Position numbers and translations under genes: made by a program. Below are positions 16,537-25,025 of a DNA stretch of 64,000 nucleotides, in pieces; position 1 is the stretch's first letter; each line of letters opens with the position of its first letter. The notes under the pieces were generated by a model. It was not told the origin of the DNA and searched no databases. It was given only the letters and a program-made list of their open reading frames with translations. Source of the stretch: Salinisphaera sp035690525 (lineage in GTDB: Bacteria > Pseudomonadota > Gammaproteobacteria > Nevskiales > Salinisphaeraceae); NCBI RefSeq assembly GCF_035690525.1, contig NZ_DASSKM010000178.1, positions 1-64,000 of the forward strand, in the 5' to 3' direction.

Positions 16537-17252
16537 TCGATTTCTATTACTGGCCGACGCCCAACGGTTGGAAGATTTCAATTCTGCTGGAGGAATTGGG
16601 CATTGCCTATCGGACGATCCCGGTCGATATTAACGCCGGCGACCAGTTCGAGCCGGCGTTCCTCGCGATCTCGCCGAACAACCGGATGCCGGCGATCGTC
16701 GATCAGGCGCCGCCGGCCGCCTATGGCGCTGCGCCGGTACCCGTGTTCGAGTCCGCGGCCATCGCGCGATACCTGGCCGCCAAGACCGGCCGGTTCTATG
16801 CCGACGATGCGCGCCTGCGCAAGGAGATCGACGAGTGGCTGTTCTGGCAGGTCGGCAACCTGGGGCCGATGGGCGGGCAGATGAGCCATTTCGTCAACTA
16901 TGCGCCCGGCGATCATCGTTATTCGGAAAAGCGTTACCGGGGCGAGTACCACCGTTGTCTCGGCGTGCTCGAGCGCCGGCTGGACACGCGCGAATATTTG
17001 GTCGGCGGACAGTATACGATCGCCGACATTATCAACTGGCCCTGGGTGCTGATCGCCAAGGCGATGGGGCAGCCGCTGGACGAATTTCCGCGCGTGGCGG
17101 CCTGGCGCGAGCGCGTCAAGCAGCGCCCGGCGGTCCAGCGCGGCGTGGATCTCGGCAAGCAGTGGCGGGGCGGCGAGCCGAAAAACGAGGCCGCGCGGCG
17201 GCGCCTGTTCGAACAAAGCGCGGATACGGCGCGCACGTCTTCGCGCGACTGA
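16533..17252 (+). CDS. Glutathione S-transferase family protein (YfcG/GstB-like)
   Basis: A 239-residue cytosolic GST with a thioredoxin-fold N-domain ('FYYWPTPNGWKISILLEELGIAYRTIPVDI', cis-Pro region 'NNRMPAIVD') and a helical C-domain ('DEWLFWQVGNLGPMGGQMSHFVNYAP'). The wording matches the Nu-class YfcG group, which has glutathione-dependent disulfide-bond reductase activity. The start overlaps the end of the CoA-transferase gene. A second, YghU-like member of the same superfamily lies at 56.5 kb. Confidence 0.9.
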   Translation: MIDFYYWPTPNGWKISILLEELGIAYRTIPVDINAGDQFEPAFLAISPNNRMPAIVDQAPPAAYGAAPVPVFESAAIARYLAAKTGRFYADDARLRKEIDEWLFWQVGNLGPMGGQMSHFVNYAPGDHRYSEKRYRGEYHRCLGVLERRLDTREYLVGGQYTIADIINWPWVLIAKAMGQPLDEFPRVAAWRERVKQRPAVQRGVDLGKQWRGGEPKNEAARRRLFEQSADTARTSSRD

Positions 17253-17299
17253 GCGCGATCAGTACAATTCCCGCCCCTTGCTCGGGTTAGGATACGGTC

Positions 17300-17725
17300 A
17301 TGTTCGCGTTCATCAAGGCGTTTGTCGCCGGTCTCATTGCCATGCTCGGCTGCAACCAGGGATTGCTCTGGCTGCTCGATGACGCCGACATCGCGAATAC
17401 GACGACCTGGTCGACCCACGGCCTGGTGGGCACCGGTTTGCCGGTCGTGGCCGCGCTCGCGCTCTGGGGCGCGCTCTGGGGGCTGGTGATCTGGCCGTTG
17501 GTGCGCAATGCCGAAGCGGCCGGTTATTATGTCGGCGCGATCATCCTCGGCGCCGTACTGGTGACCGGCGTATCGCTGGCGATCGCGCCTTGGGTGGGCG
17601 GTGCGTTGTTCGGCGTGGCCCTGGCCGGCTATACCAAGGATATGATCGGCGTCGCGCTGGCGGCCAACGCCGCCTACGGGCTGGGCTTTGCGATTCTAAT
17701 GCGGCTGTTTCACCCGCCGCGCTGA
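17300..17725 (+). CDS. Hypothetical membrane protein, four helices
   Basis: A 141-residue hydrophobic protein with about four membrane segments (roughly 5-27, 44-66, 77-100 and 110-135). No conserved polar motif that I recognise is present. The gene starts 47 bp after the GST gene on the same strand and could be the last gene of that transcript, but there is no functional link visible. It converges with the histidine kinase gene. Confidence 0.7.
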   Translation: MFAFIKAFVAGLIAMLGCNQGLLWLLDDADIANTTTWSTHGLVGTGLPVVAALALWGALWGLVIWPLVRNAEAAGYYVGAIILGAVLVTGVSLAIAPWVGGALFGVALAGYTKDMIGVALAANAAYGLGFAILMRLFHPPR

Positions 17726-17776
17726 TTGCTCCGGCGGACTCTAAACGGCGAGCGCGGTCGCATTGCCGGCACCCGC

Positions 17777-19012
17777 TCAGGCCGCGGCGACGAACTCGCG
17801 CGGCAGGCGCAGCATGAAACAGGTCGGTCCCGAGCCGTCGCGGCCACGGCTGACCAGATGGAGGTCGCCCCCGTGGCTGCGTGCCAGCGAACGACTTACG
17901 CTCAGACCCAAGCCGAGGCCGCTGCCCTTGGTGGTCATGAATGGTGAAAACAGCGCCACGTCCTCGTCGATGCCATCGCCGTTGTCCTCGACGTAGATAT
18001 CGACCTGCTGGGCGTGGCCGCTGTCCACCCACAGCCTGATGCGGCGCTCGTCGTCGGCGGTCGCGGAACTCGCGAGTGCCTCGACGGCGTTGCCGATCAG
18101 ATTGCGCAGCACCTGCTGGGTAAAAATCCGATCGATCGGCAGTTCCAGACCGGCCAGATCCTCCGCCTGCGGCCAGTCGAGCGAAATTCGCTCGGCGCGC
18201 AGACTTGGCGCGAGCAGTTCGCGCACTTCGCTGAGCATCGGGAACAGCGCCTGCTGATTGATCGTGGGATGGCCCTCGCGCGCGAAATCGCGCAGGTGGC
18301 GGATGATGGAAGCGGCTCTTTGAATCTGATATTCAGCGCGCACGAGCAGGTCCGCCTGGTCGCTGTTCTCCTCGCGGGCTATCGATAGCGCGCCGGTCAC
18401 GAAATTGCGCGCCGAAGTGAGCGGCTGGGCCAGATCATGCGCCAGACCCGTGCCGAGGGAAGCGAACACGCTGATGCGTTCGCGCGTGGCGATCAGGTTT
18501 TGAAGCTCGGTCATGTGGTCGCGGCTTTCGACTTCGTCGGTCAGATCGATGGCGAAGCCGGCCAGCCGATATACCTCGCCCGAGTCGTCGCGGACCGGAA
18601 AGGCGCGATCGCGGATCCAGCGAATCCCGCCGTCCGGCCGATTGATGCGGAAGACCTCGTCGTAGTCGCCTTCGGCCGCGTCGCGCTTGAAGGCCGTGAG
18701 CACCCGCTCGCGGTCGTCATCGTGGACCCAAGCGAGGCGTCGACCCGGGTCTTCGTGAAGGCTGGCACAGGGTTGCCCCCAGATATGTTCGTAGGCGGGA
18801 CTGATATAAATCAGTTCGTCGCCGAGCGGGTTGGTCATCCAGAACACTTCCTGGATGTGCTCGGCGAGTTCGCGAAAGCATCGGGTTTCGCGTTCGGCGG
18901 CCTCGGCACGCGCTTGGCAACTCGCCAGATCGGCGCGCAGCGACCTGATTTGTTCGCGCGCCGTATCCGGGTCGTCAAGCGGTGATGACGGGGTCTCTTG
19001 AGCTTTTGACAT
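17777..19012 (-). CDS. PAS-domain sensor histidine kinase
   Basis: A 411-residue soluble kinase with no membrane segment. A coiled region (15-45) is followed by one PAS domain of the PAS_3 type (about 47-160: 'FWMTNPLGDELIYISPAYEHIWGQ', 'GIRWIRDRAFPV'). The DHp region has the phosphoacceptor H192 in 'GLAHDLAQPLTSARNF', and the HATPase domain has an N-box, 'VEDNGDGID' and 'GSGLGLGLSV'. The H-box with AQPL is that of the FixL-like HPK4 group. The partner is almost certainly the FixJ-type regulator encoded divergently 114 bp away. No haem-binding PAS signature was seen, so the signal is unknown. Confidence 0.92.
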   Translation of the reverse strand: MSKAQETPSSPLDDPDTAREQIRSLRADLASCQARAEAAERETRCFRELAEHIQEVFWMTNPLGDELIYISPAYEHIWGQPCASLHEDPGRRLAWVHDDDRERVLTAFKRDAAEGDYDEVFRINRPDGGIRWIRDRAFPVRDDSGEVYRLAGFAIDLTDEVESRDHMTELQNLIATRERISVFASLGTGLAHDLAQPLTSARNFVTGALSIAREENSDQADLLVRAEYQIQRAASIIRHLRDFAREGHPTINQQALFPMLSEVRELLAPSLRAERISLDWPQAEDLAGLELPIDRIFTQQVLRNLIGNAVEALASSATADDERRIRLWVDSGHAQQVDIYVEDNGDGIDEDVALFSPFMTTKGSGLGLGLSVSRSLARSHGGDLHLVSRGRDGSGPTCFMLRLPREFVAAA

Positions 19013-19126
19013 GGAACCGATCGGTTAAGGGTGGTGAAATGGCCAAGCCGGCCATAAGATATTGCATCTGCGCACGCTTACCGCGGCGGCGCACGAGGGA
19101 TTGGGGCGGTACAGCCGAGAGACACT

Positions 19127-19756
19127 ATGCGAAACGACTTTGCTATCCATATCGTGGACGATGATCCCGGCGTCCGGGAATCAATGAAAACACTGATACG
19201 TGGTTCGAAATATCCGACTTATAGCTACCCCAGCGCCTCGGCTTTTCTGGATCGCTGCGAGTCGGCCACCGGCTGTGTATTGATCGATCTGCGTTTACGG
19301 GACATGGACGGCATCGCGTTGCAAAAGGAGCTGATCTCACGTCAGATCGCGCTCGATGTGGTGATGATGAGTGCCTACGGCGATATCGAACACGCGGTCG
19401 AGGCGATGCGTCTCGGCGCGGTCGATTTTCTGGAAAAACCGTTCGACCCCGACTACCTCCTCGCGCAGTTGCACGAACTGTCGCAGGCCAGTGACACCAA
19501 TGAACGGCTCCAGCGCGAGGCGCGTCAGCGGGCTGCCCTCATCGATACGCTCACCCCGCGCGAGAAACAAGTGCTCAGCGGCATCGTCGACGGCCAGGCC
19601 AACAAACAGGTCGCGGCCGATCTGCGCATCAGCGCGCGCACCGTGGAAACCCATCGCGTGCATATCATGCAGAAACTTCAGGCCGATTCGCTAGCGCATT
19701 TGGTGCGCATCTGGCTTGCCGCCGCGGCCCAGCAGGAGCCCACGCCGGAGCCATGA
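19127..19756 (+). CDS. FixJ/NarL-type response regulator (REC + LuxR HTH)
   Basis: A 209-residue regulator. The receiver domain has the acidic pair in 'IVDDDPGVRES', phosphoacceptor D54 in 'VLIDLRLRDMDG', switch Ser in 'MMSAYGDIE' and Lys in 'FLEKPFDPDYL'. A LuxR-type helix-turn-helix ends the protein ('LTPREKQVLSGIVDGQANKQVAADLRISARTVETHR'). This is the FixJ layout. Its gene is divergent from the PAS kinase gene; the 114-bp space probably contains both promoters and possible autoregulation. A strong terminator follows. Confidence 0.93.
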   Translation: MRNDFAIHIVDDDPGVRESMKTLIRGSKYPTYSYPSASAFLDRCESATGCVLIDLRLRDMDGIALQKELISRQIALDVVMMSAYGDIEHAVEAMRLGAVDFLEKPFDPDYLLAQLHELSQASDTNERLQREARQRAALIDTLTPREKQVLSGIVDGQANKQVAADLRISARTVETHRVHIMQKLQADSLAHLVRIWLAAAAQQEPTPEP

Positions 19757-19801
19757 ACTTCGAGTGCAGCAAGCCGAACGGGCCGGCTTGTCAAGGCATA
19801 A

Positions 19802-19833
19802 AAAAGCCGCTGATCGATTGACCAGCGGCTTTT
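19802..19833. terminator. Bidirectional terminator between the response regulator and the DUF1328 gene
   Basis: Perfect 11-bp stem (AAAAGCCGCTG at 19802-19812, CAGCGGCTTTT at 19823-19833), with A-run on the left and T-run on the right, so it works for the two convergent genes. Confidence 0.88.
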
Positions 19834-19842
19834 CATGTCGCT

Positions 19843-20019
19843 CTACAACCTCGGCCCGCGGCCTCTCACCGCATTGGATATCAAGGCTAGGACGAACAGC
19901 ACGATAAAGATAAAGAACAGGATCTTGGCGATGCCGGCCGCACCGGCGGCGATCCCCCCGAAGCCGAAAACCGCCGCGATAATGGCGATGATGAAAAATA
20001 CGACAGCCCATCCGAGCAT
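19843..20019 (-). CDS. DUF1328 family small membrane protein (YtjA-like)
   Basis: A 58-residue protein with two hydrophobic helices: 'MLGWAVVFFIIAIIAAVFGFGGIA' and 'AGIAKILFFIFIVLFVLALI'. This is the complete DUF1328/YtjA signature. The ATG at 20017-20019 has a GGAG ribosome binding site 7 bases upstream. Function is unknown; homologues are often stress-induced and sit near CsbD-like genes, as here. Confidence 0.9.
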   Translation of the reverse strand: MLGWAVVFFIIAIIAAVFGFGGIAAGAAGIAKILFFIFIVLFVLALISNAVRGRGPRL

Positions 20020-20188
20020 GATTCGTCTCCTTAGTTGCTGCGCTGTGTCCGACCGGTCGGACCGGATTGCCACAATTGCTCGCTTTAAAGTCGGCTAACG
20101 ACCGGTCGGCGCAATTCTAGTATCGTGCAGAATCATGTACGCGGCATTAACCGCGTGACCGAAACCCCTTCTAAGGGCCGGATTCGGC

Positions 20189-20626
20189 TCAACCGAGTTG
20201 CAAATCCAGATGTTTCTCGATTTCGGAGTCTTTCTGGTTGGTCCAGTCCTTGTCGATCGTCGCGACCACATGCCGGGAGAGCGGGCTGTCGAGATGATCA
20301 CGCAGCCGACCGAGGAATTGCGGCGCGGCGACCAGTACCAACTCATCGAAGGCATTGTCGTTCAAGCCGGACTTCAATCGGGCCGCGACTTGCTTGGCGA
20401 AGATGTCTTCGTGCTTTTCGCTGGTTCGGGTCTGCGGATCGGCCTGATGACGTCCATGGGCGGCCGAATCCTCGACTTCGCCCTTGCCGCCGGTCCGAAG
20501 ATCGCCTTCATGCTTGCGGCTCTGGTCATGATAAAATGCCTCCACGCGCGCCAGCGAACCGGCATTCTCGCGCGAGAACAGCCGCGCCGCCGCCGCATCG
20601 GCGACCACAATCCATTGCTTTGCCAT
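20189..20626 (-). CDS. Host attachment / baeRF family protein
   Basis: A 145-residue protein beginning 'MAKQWIVVADAAAARLFSRE', the standard start of the family named 'host attachment protein' after a plant-associated bacterium and later grouped with archaeo-eukaryotic release-factor-like (baeRF) domains. The middle ('GRHQADPQTRTSEKHEDIFAKQVAARL') and end ('LVLVAAPQFLGRLRDHL', 'VVATIDKDWTNQ') also match. A ribosome-related or stress role is suggested in the literature, but the attachment role is not general. It lies between CsbD and DUF1328 genes, a typical stress-gene setting. ATG 20624-20626 follows a GAGG ribosome binding site. Confidence 0.85.
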   Translation of the reverse strand: MAKQWIVVADAAAARLFSRENAGSLARVEAFYHDQSRKHEGDLRTGGKGEVEDSAAHGRHQADPQTRTSEKHEDIFAKQVAARLKSGLNDNAFDELVLVAAPQFLGRLRDHLDSPLSRHVVATIDKDWTNQKDSEIEKHLDLQLG

Positions 20627-20667
20627 GCAACCTCGCTTTGTCGGTGATGCCGACCAGATGCCGACCA

Positions 20668-20865
20668 TTAGAACTTGCGTTCGAAATCCCGGAGCCTTTC
20701 CTCGGCCGATTCTTTCGTGTCGCCGTATCGTTCCTGGATCTTGCCGAGCAGGTTCTCGCGCTTGCCGCGGACTTCCTCGACATCGTCGTCGGTCAGACGG
20801 CCCCAGTGCTCGCGCACCGAACCCTTCATACGGCTCCATTGGCCTTCGAACTTGTCGTCGTTCAT
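20668..20865 (-). CDS. CsbD family stress protein
   Basis: A 65-residue hydrophilic protein 'MNDDKFEGQWSRMKGSVREHWGRLTDDD' ending 'AEERLRDFERKF'. It is the complete CsbD/YjbJ fold family, abundant under general stress in many bacteria, of unknown biochemistry. The ATG at 20863-20865 is chosen because the homology begins there. It is followed 41 bp later by the baeRF gene on the same strand, so co-transcription is likely. Confidence 0.9.
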   Translation of the reverse strand: MNDDKFEGQWSRMKGSVREHWGRLTDDDVEEVRGKRENLLGKIQERYGDTKESAEERLRDFERKF

Positions 20866-21010
20866 GACGAAACCTCGGTTTGAAAAATGTATATCGCACC
20901 CTAGCAGCGTGCGGAACGCGTACCATCCGGGCAATCACGCAGGACCCCAAGGTCGCCGCAGCCGACGATAATCTTTAAGCTCGGCGCCGACGTTCATCCA
21001 CGACCACAGC

Positions 21011-22045
21011 ATGGCCGACGCAACCCGTACCGAGACCGCCGACCGGCTGTTCGAAGCCCATGTGGCCCATGATCTGGCGGCGTGGCGCGGCAAGGCGGGC
21101 CGGGCTCGCCTCGCGGGTCGGGTCGAATCGTTCTGGCGCTGGGCCGAGCGCGTGACGCTGGCCGAGGTGGTCGATCGCGATACGGCGCGCGCGGCTACCG
21201 AGCGGCTGGTGCTCGATCTTGAACTGCCGGACCGTCTGGCGGCGGTGATCGGCGAAATCGCCGACGAACTGGTCCGGCTGGAAGTCAACCGAAGCACCCG
21301 CGTGCGCGATGTAATCGATCAGTCGCTGTTCGACGACGGCGTGGATCTGGTGGTGGAGCTGGAGACGCTACGCGCCCGGCTGATCCAGAGGCTGCTCAAC
21401 AGCCCGGTGTATATGGCGCTTGCCTCGGACCTGCTCTATCAGGGCATCAAGGACTATATTTTCTCGGATTCCGGCGCGATTCGCTCGATCCCCGGCGTGT
21501 CGCGCCTGATCAAGGGCTCGTCGAGCGCGGTGAGCCGGCGCATGCCCGGGCTCGAGGCGCAGGTCGAAACGCGTGTGCGCGCTTATATCGAAGCCAATAC
21601 CGCGCGCACGCTGGCGCGCACCGAGTCCTACCTGCTCGAATCGCTGGACGCGCGGCGGCTGCGCGCGCTGGCGGACGAGGTCTGGGCCGCGATCGCCGAC
21701 CAGCCGTTGTCGATCGCCGATGCGGTGGCATCGCACGAGCTGCAGCGTCTGGTCGATTACGGCCTGCAAGTCTGGCGGTCGCTGCGCGAGACCGAATACC
21801 TCGGCGTGATGATCGACCAAGGTGTGCAAGCCTATTTCGCGCGCCACGGCGACGACACGCTGGCCGAGTTGATGAGCCACGTCGGCGTCGATCGGAAGAT
21901 CCTGGCCGCCGAGGTCGATACGCTCGCGCCGATGCTGATCGAGGCGCTGGAGTCGACCGGGCTGCTCGAGACCTGGGTGCGCGACCAACTCGCCGACTTC
22001 TACGATTCCGCCGCTTTCGCCGCCGCGATCGAGGGCCGCGGCTGA
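21011..22045 (+). CDS. Conserved hypothetical protein, mostly helical
   Basis: A 344-residue protein without signal peptide or clear membrane helix. It is predicted helical with many charged residues and a central, more conserved-looking part ('LLNSPVYMALASDLLYQGIKDYIFSDSGAIRSIPGVSRLIKGSSSAVSRRMPGLE', given here in pieces: residues about 125-180). I do not recognise a domain. The gene ends 4 bp before the end of the convergent speE gene, so there is no room for a terminator. The amphipathic 'PGVSRLIKGS' region might associate with membranes (inference). Confidence 0.75.
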   Translation: MADATRTETADRLFEAHVAHDLAAWRGKAGRARLAGRVESFWRWAERVTLAEVVDRDTARAATERLVLDLELPDRLAAVIGEIADELVRLEVNRSTRVRDVIDQSLFDDGVDLVVELETLRARLIQRLLNSPVYMALASDLLYQGIKDYIFSDSGAIRSIPGVSRLIKGSSSAVSRRMPGLEAQVETRVRAYIEANTARTLARTESYLLESLDARRLRALADEVWAAIADQPLSIADAVASHELQRLVDYGLQVWRSLRETEYLGVMIDQGVQAYFARHGDDTLAELMSHVGVDRKILAAEVDTLAPMLIEALESTGLLETWVRDQLADFYDSAAFAAAIEGRG

Positions 22046-22049
22046 CGGT

Positions 22050-22898
22050 TTACGCGCCGGCCAGAATCCGCTGCATGAAGGCCGGCTGGGAAAACGCGGC
22101 GTGGTGCATCGCCGGGGTGTAGTACTCGGTATGGAAATTAAGTTCGGCGGCCGGCATGGCCAGCGCGGGATCGTCGCGCGCGGCCAGCGTGGCCGACCAC
22201 CAGCCGGTGGGATAACACGGCTGTGGAAAGCTCAAGAGATGGGTCGCGGCGAAGCCGGCCCGCGCGAGCCCGCCGTGCATGTCGCGGATCAGCGCCGCGT
22301 GCGCCAGCGGCGATTCGCTCTGTTGCACCAGCATGCCGCGGGGTGCGAGCACGCGGTGACATTGCCGGTAGAACGCCTCGTTGAACAGACCCTCGGCCGG
22401 GCCGATCGGATCGGTGCTGTCGATGATGATCAGGTCCACCGAGCCGCCGTCGGCTCCGGCCATCCAGGCCACGCCGTCGGTAAAGGCCAGATGCGCCCGG
22501 GGATCGTCGTTGGATTCGGTAAGACGCGGAAAATACCGCTCGGCGACCCGGGTGACGCGTTCGTCGATATCGATCTGGGCCACCGATTCGATGTGCCGGT
22601 GCTTAAGCACTTCGCGCAGGGTGCCGCAGTCGCCGCCGCCGATGATGACAACGTTTTTGACTTGGCCATGAGCGAAGATCGCCGGGTGCGTCATCATTTC
22701 GTGATAGACGAAATTGTCGCGGTCGGTGAGCATGACCAGACCGTCGATGGTCATCAGGCGGCCGAAGGTTTCGGTCGCGTAGACCGCGATGGTCTGGTAG
22801 TTCGAGGTCTCCTCGTGCAGCTTGTCGCGCAGCTTGAGAGAAAACCCGACGCCCAGCTCGTCGCTGGCCTCGGTGAACCACGTTGGGTCGGCTACCAT
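22050..22898 (-). CDS. speE: Spermidine synthase (polyamine aminopropyltransferase)
   Basis: A 282-residue enzyme that transfers an aminopropyl group from decarboxylated S-adenosylmethionine to putrescine. Motifs include 'YQTIAVYATETFGRLMTIDGLVMLTDRDNFVYHEMMTHP', the dcSAM site 'VVIIGGGDCGTLREVLKH' and the catalytic region 'DLIIIDSTDPIGPAEGLF'. Length matches E. coli SpeE. It is divergent from speA (41 bp between the starts), so polyamine synthesis genes share one regulatory gap. No speD or agmatinase gene is in the window. 'WFTEASDELGVGFSLK' supports the ATG at 22896-22898. Confidence 0.95.
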   Translation of the reverse strand: MVADPTWFTEASDELGVGFSLKLRDKLHEETSNYQTIAVYATETFGRLMTIDGLVMLTDRDNFVYHEMMTHPAIFAHGQVKNVVIIGGGDCGTLREVLKHRHIESVAQIDIDERVTRVAERYFPRLTESNDDPRAHLAFTDGVAWMAGADGGSVDLIIIDSTDPIGPAEGLFNEAFYRQCHRVLAPRGMLVQQSESPLAHAALIRDMHGGLARAGFAATHLLSFPQPCYPTGWWSATLAARDDPALAMPAAELNFHTEYYTPAMHHAAFSQPAFMQRILAGA

Positions 22899-22939
22899 GG
22901 CGATCCGCGTACTTCAAAACCCGGCACGCAGTATAGATC

Positions 22940-24796
22940 ATGACCGTTTCCGCCCGACAAGCCGCCGGCGAGGCGCGCGCCTGGACGCTCGACGATGCAC
23001 GCCGCCTGTACCGCGTCGCCACCTGGGGCGACGGCTACTTCGGCATCGACGATGCCGGGCACGCCGAGGTTCGGCCGGCCGCCGGCGCGCCCGGCATCGA
23101 TCTCGACGCCCTGGCCGACGAGGTTCGGGCGGCCGGGCTGCGCCTGCCCGTGCTCGTTCGTTTCACCGATATCCTGGGCGATCGGCTCAACCGGCTGGCC
23201 GATGCCTTCGACGCCGCCCGCGCCGCCCACGGCTATGCCGGGCGCTATACGGTGGTCTATCCGGTCAAGGTCAATCAGCAGCGCTCGGTGATCGAACATC
23301 TGGTGGCCGCCGGCGGCGATCGGGCCGGGCTGGAAGCCGGCAGCAAACCCGAACTGATGGCGGTACTGGCGCTCGCGCGGCCCGGTTCGACGATCGTATG
23401 CAACGGTTATAAGGATCATTCGTTTCTGCGCCTGGCGCTGGCCGGGCAGCAGCTTGGCCACCGCGTTTACATCGTGGTCGAGAAGCCCTCGGAACTCGTC
23501 CCTATCGCCGAACTGGCGGCGAGCCTGGGGCTGCGGCCCCGACTCGGTCTGCGGGTGCGCCTGGCCAGCGTGGCGGCCGGGCATTGGCAGAACACCGGCG
23601 GCGACAAGTCCAAATTCGGCCTGACCGCCGACCAAGTGGTCGTGGCGCTCGAGACTTTGCGCGGCCTGGGTATCCTCGACTGCGTGTCGATGCTGCATGT
23701 CCACGTCGGTTCGCAGGTCGCCGATCACGCCGCGCTGGCCCGCGCCATGGATGAAACCGCGCATCTGTATCGCAGCCTGCGCGAGCTCGGCGCGCCGGTG
23801 GACACGGTCGATGTCGGCGGCGGTCTGGCGGTGGATTACGAAGGCCGCGGGGCCCGTTCGTTCTGCTCGATGAATTATGGCGTGCCCGACTATGCCGAAG
23901 TCGTGGTCGGCGCGCTGGCGCGGGTGGCCGAGCGTTTCGATCTGCCCCAGCCGAATCTCATCAGCGAGTCCGGCCGCGCGCTGACCGCGCATCACGCGGT
24001 GCTGCTCACGCAGGTCATCGACAGTGAAAGCGCGATCGATGTCGCGCCCGTCGTGCTGGATGAAAATCTGTCCGCCTCGGCGCAGATCGACCGTGCGGCC
24101 GCGCATCTGGCCGACGTGCAGGCGCGCTTCGTCGCCGGCGAAATCGGGCTCGCCGGACGGGCCGCGGCCGAGCGCGAGGCGGCCGCGGTGTATCGCGCGC
24201 TGATTACGCTTGCACCGGCCGATGCCGACGACCGCGCGGCGGTGGCCGCCGCGCGCGAGAAGCTCGCGACCAAGTATTTTGTGAATTTCTCGGTGTTTCA
24301 GTCGGTGCCCGACGTCTGGGCGCTCGATCAGATATTTCCGGTGATGCCGCTGGCGCGGCTCGACGAGGCGCCGGACCGGAGCGCGCGGCTGTGCGATCTG
24401 ACCTGCGATTCCGACGGTCGGCTGGATCGCTATGTCGACGACAACGGGCTGGATTCGACGCTGCCGCTGCATGCGCTGCGTGAAGGCGAAACCTATCGCA
24501 TCGGTATATTCATGATCGGGGCCTATCAAGAAAATCTCGGCGACATGCATAACCTGTTCGGCGACACCGATGTCGTCAATGTCGAGATCCGCGACGGCGC
24601 CTGGCAACTGGGCGACGCCCAGCACGGCGACCGGGCCGACGAGCTGTTGTCCTATGTGCACTTCGAGCCGGAAGCGCTGCGCGGCGCCTACCGGCGGAAA
24701 CTGGCCGCGGCCGGCCTCGCGCCGCGCCAGCGCGCTGAATGCGAAGCGCTGCTCGAAGCCGGGCTCGCCGGCTATACCTATCTGCTCGAATCCTGA
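22940..24796 (+). CDS. speA: Biosynthetic arginine decarboxylase
   Basis: A 618-residue PLP enzyme of fold type III that converts arginine to agmatine, the first step of the ADC route to putrescine. The Schiff-base lysine is K110 in 'VVYPVKVNQQRSV', followed by 'GLEAGSKPELMAVLA'. 'MLHVHVGSQ' and 'VDVGGGLAVDYEG' line the barrel, and the C-terminal 'FMIGAYQENLGDMHNLFGDTDVVNV' is characteristic of SpeA. Length is typical. It is divergent from speE. An AT-rich gap of about 230 bp follows before the pyruvate dehydrogenase operon. Confidence 0.95.
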   Translation: MTVSARQAAGEARAWTLDDARRLYRVATWGDGYFGIDDAGHAEVRPAAGAPGIDLDALADEVRAAGLRLPVLVRFTDILGDRLNRLADAFDAARAAHGYAGRYTVVYPVKVNQQRSVIEHLVAAGGDRAGLEAGSKPELMAVLALARPGSTIVCNGYKDHSFLRLALAGQQLGHRVYIVVEKPSELVPIAELAASLGLRPRLGLRVRLASVAAGHWQNTGGDKSKFGLTADQVVVALETLRGLGILDCVSMLHVHVGSQVADHAALARAMDETAHLYRSLRELGAPVDTVDVGGGLAVDYEGRGARSFCSMNYGVPDYAEVVVGALARVAERFDLPQPNLISESGRALTAHHAVLLTQVIDSESAIDVAPVVLDENLSASAQIDRAAAHLADVQARFVAGEIGLAGRAAAEREAAAVYRALITLAPADADDRAAVAAAREKLATKYFVNFSVFQSVPDVWALDQIFPVMPLARLDEAPDRSARLCDLTCDSDGRLDRYVDDNGLDSTLPLHALREGETYRIGIFMIGAYQENLGDMHNLFGDTDVVNVEIRDGAWQLGDAQHGDRADELLSYVHFEPEALRGAYRRKLAAAGLAPRQRAECEALLEAGLAGYTYLLES

Positions 24797-24878
24797 AGCT
24801 TCGCCGCGCCCCAATGTCTGCCGATGCTTGGAACTTGCGGGTTCGACGGTTTCGGCGGCTATTTTTAAATTTAATACG

Positions 24879-24938
24879 TATAATTTGGTTGTAAGACGAT
24901 AAACCTAGGAATATCACTTATACTTTTACTTACAACCA
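24879..24938 (+). promoter_or_regulatory. Candidate promoter and operator of the pyruvate dehydrogenase operon
   Basis: In the AT-rich stretch before the E1alpha gene there is a consensus -10 hexamer TATAAT at 24879-24884 and a second, TATACT, at 24919-24924; no good -35 box is evident for either. A perfect 10-bp inverted repeat, TGGTTGTAAG (24886-24895) and CTTACAACCA (24929-24938), brackets the second hexamer with a 33-base spacer. This arrangement would suit a dimeric regulator binding two half-sites around the start region (inference). Confidence 0.4.
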
Positions 24939-25025
24939 CTAAACCCGCTTGCAGGATGATGTTTCAAGTCCTACGTTTTTATTTTGAACGAAGACTTGGC
25001 GCCGAGTCGCCGCAGCGAGTTAACC

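Noticed and set aside
24884..24900. A PdhR operator (TTGGT-N3-ACCAA type) before the pyruvate dehydrogenase operon
   Set aside because: TTTGGTTGTAAGACG lacks the second half-site; the partner of TGGTTGTAAG is 33 bases further on, too far for PdhR.
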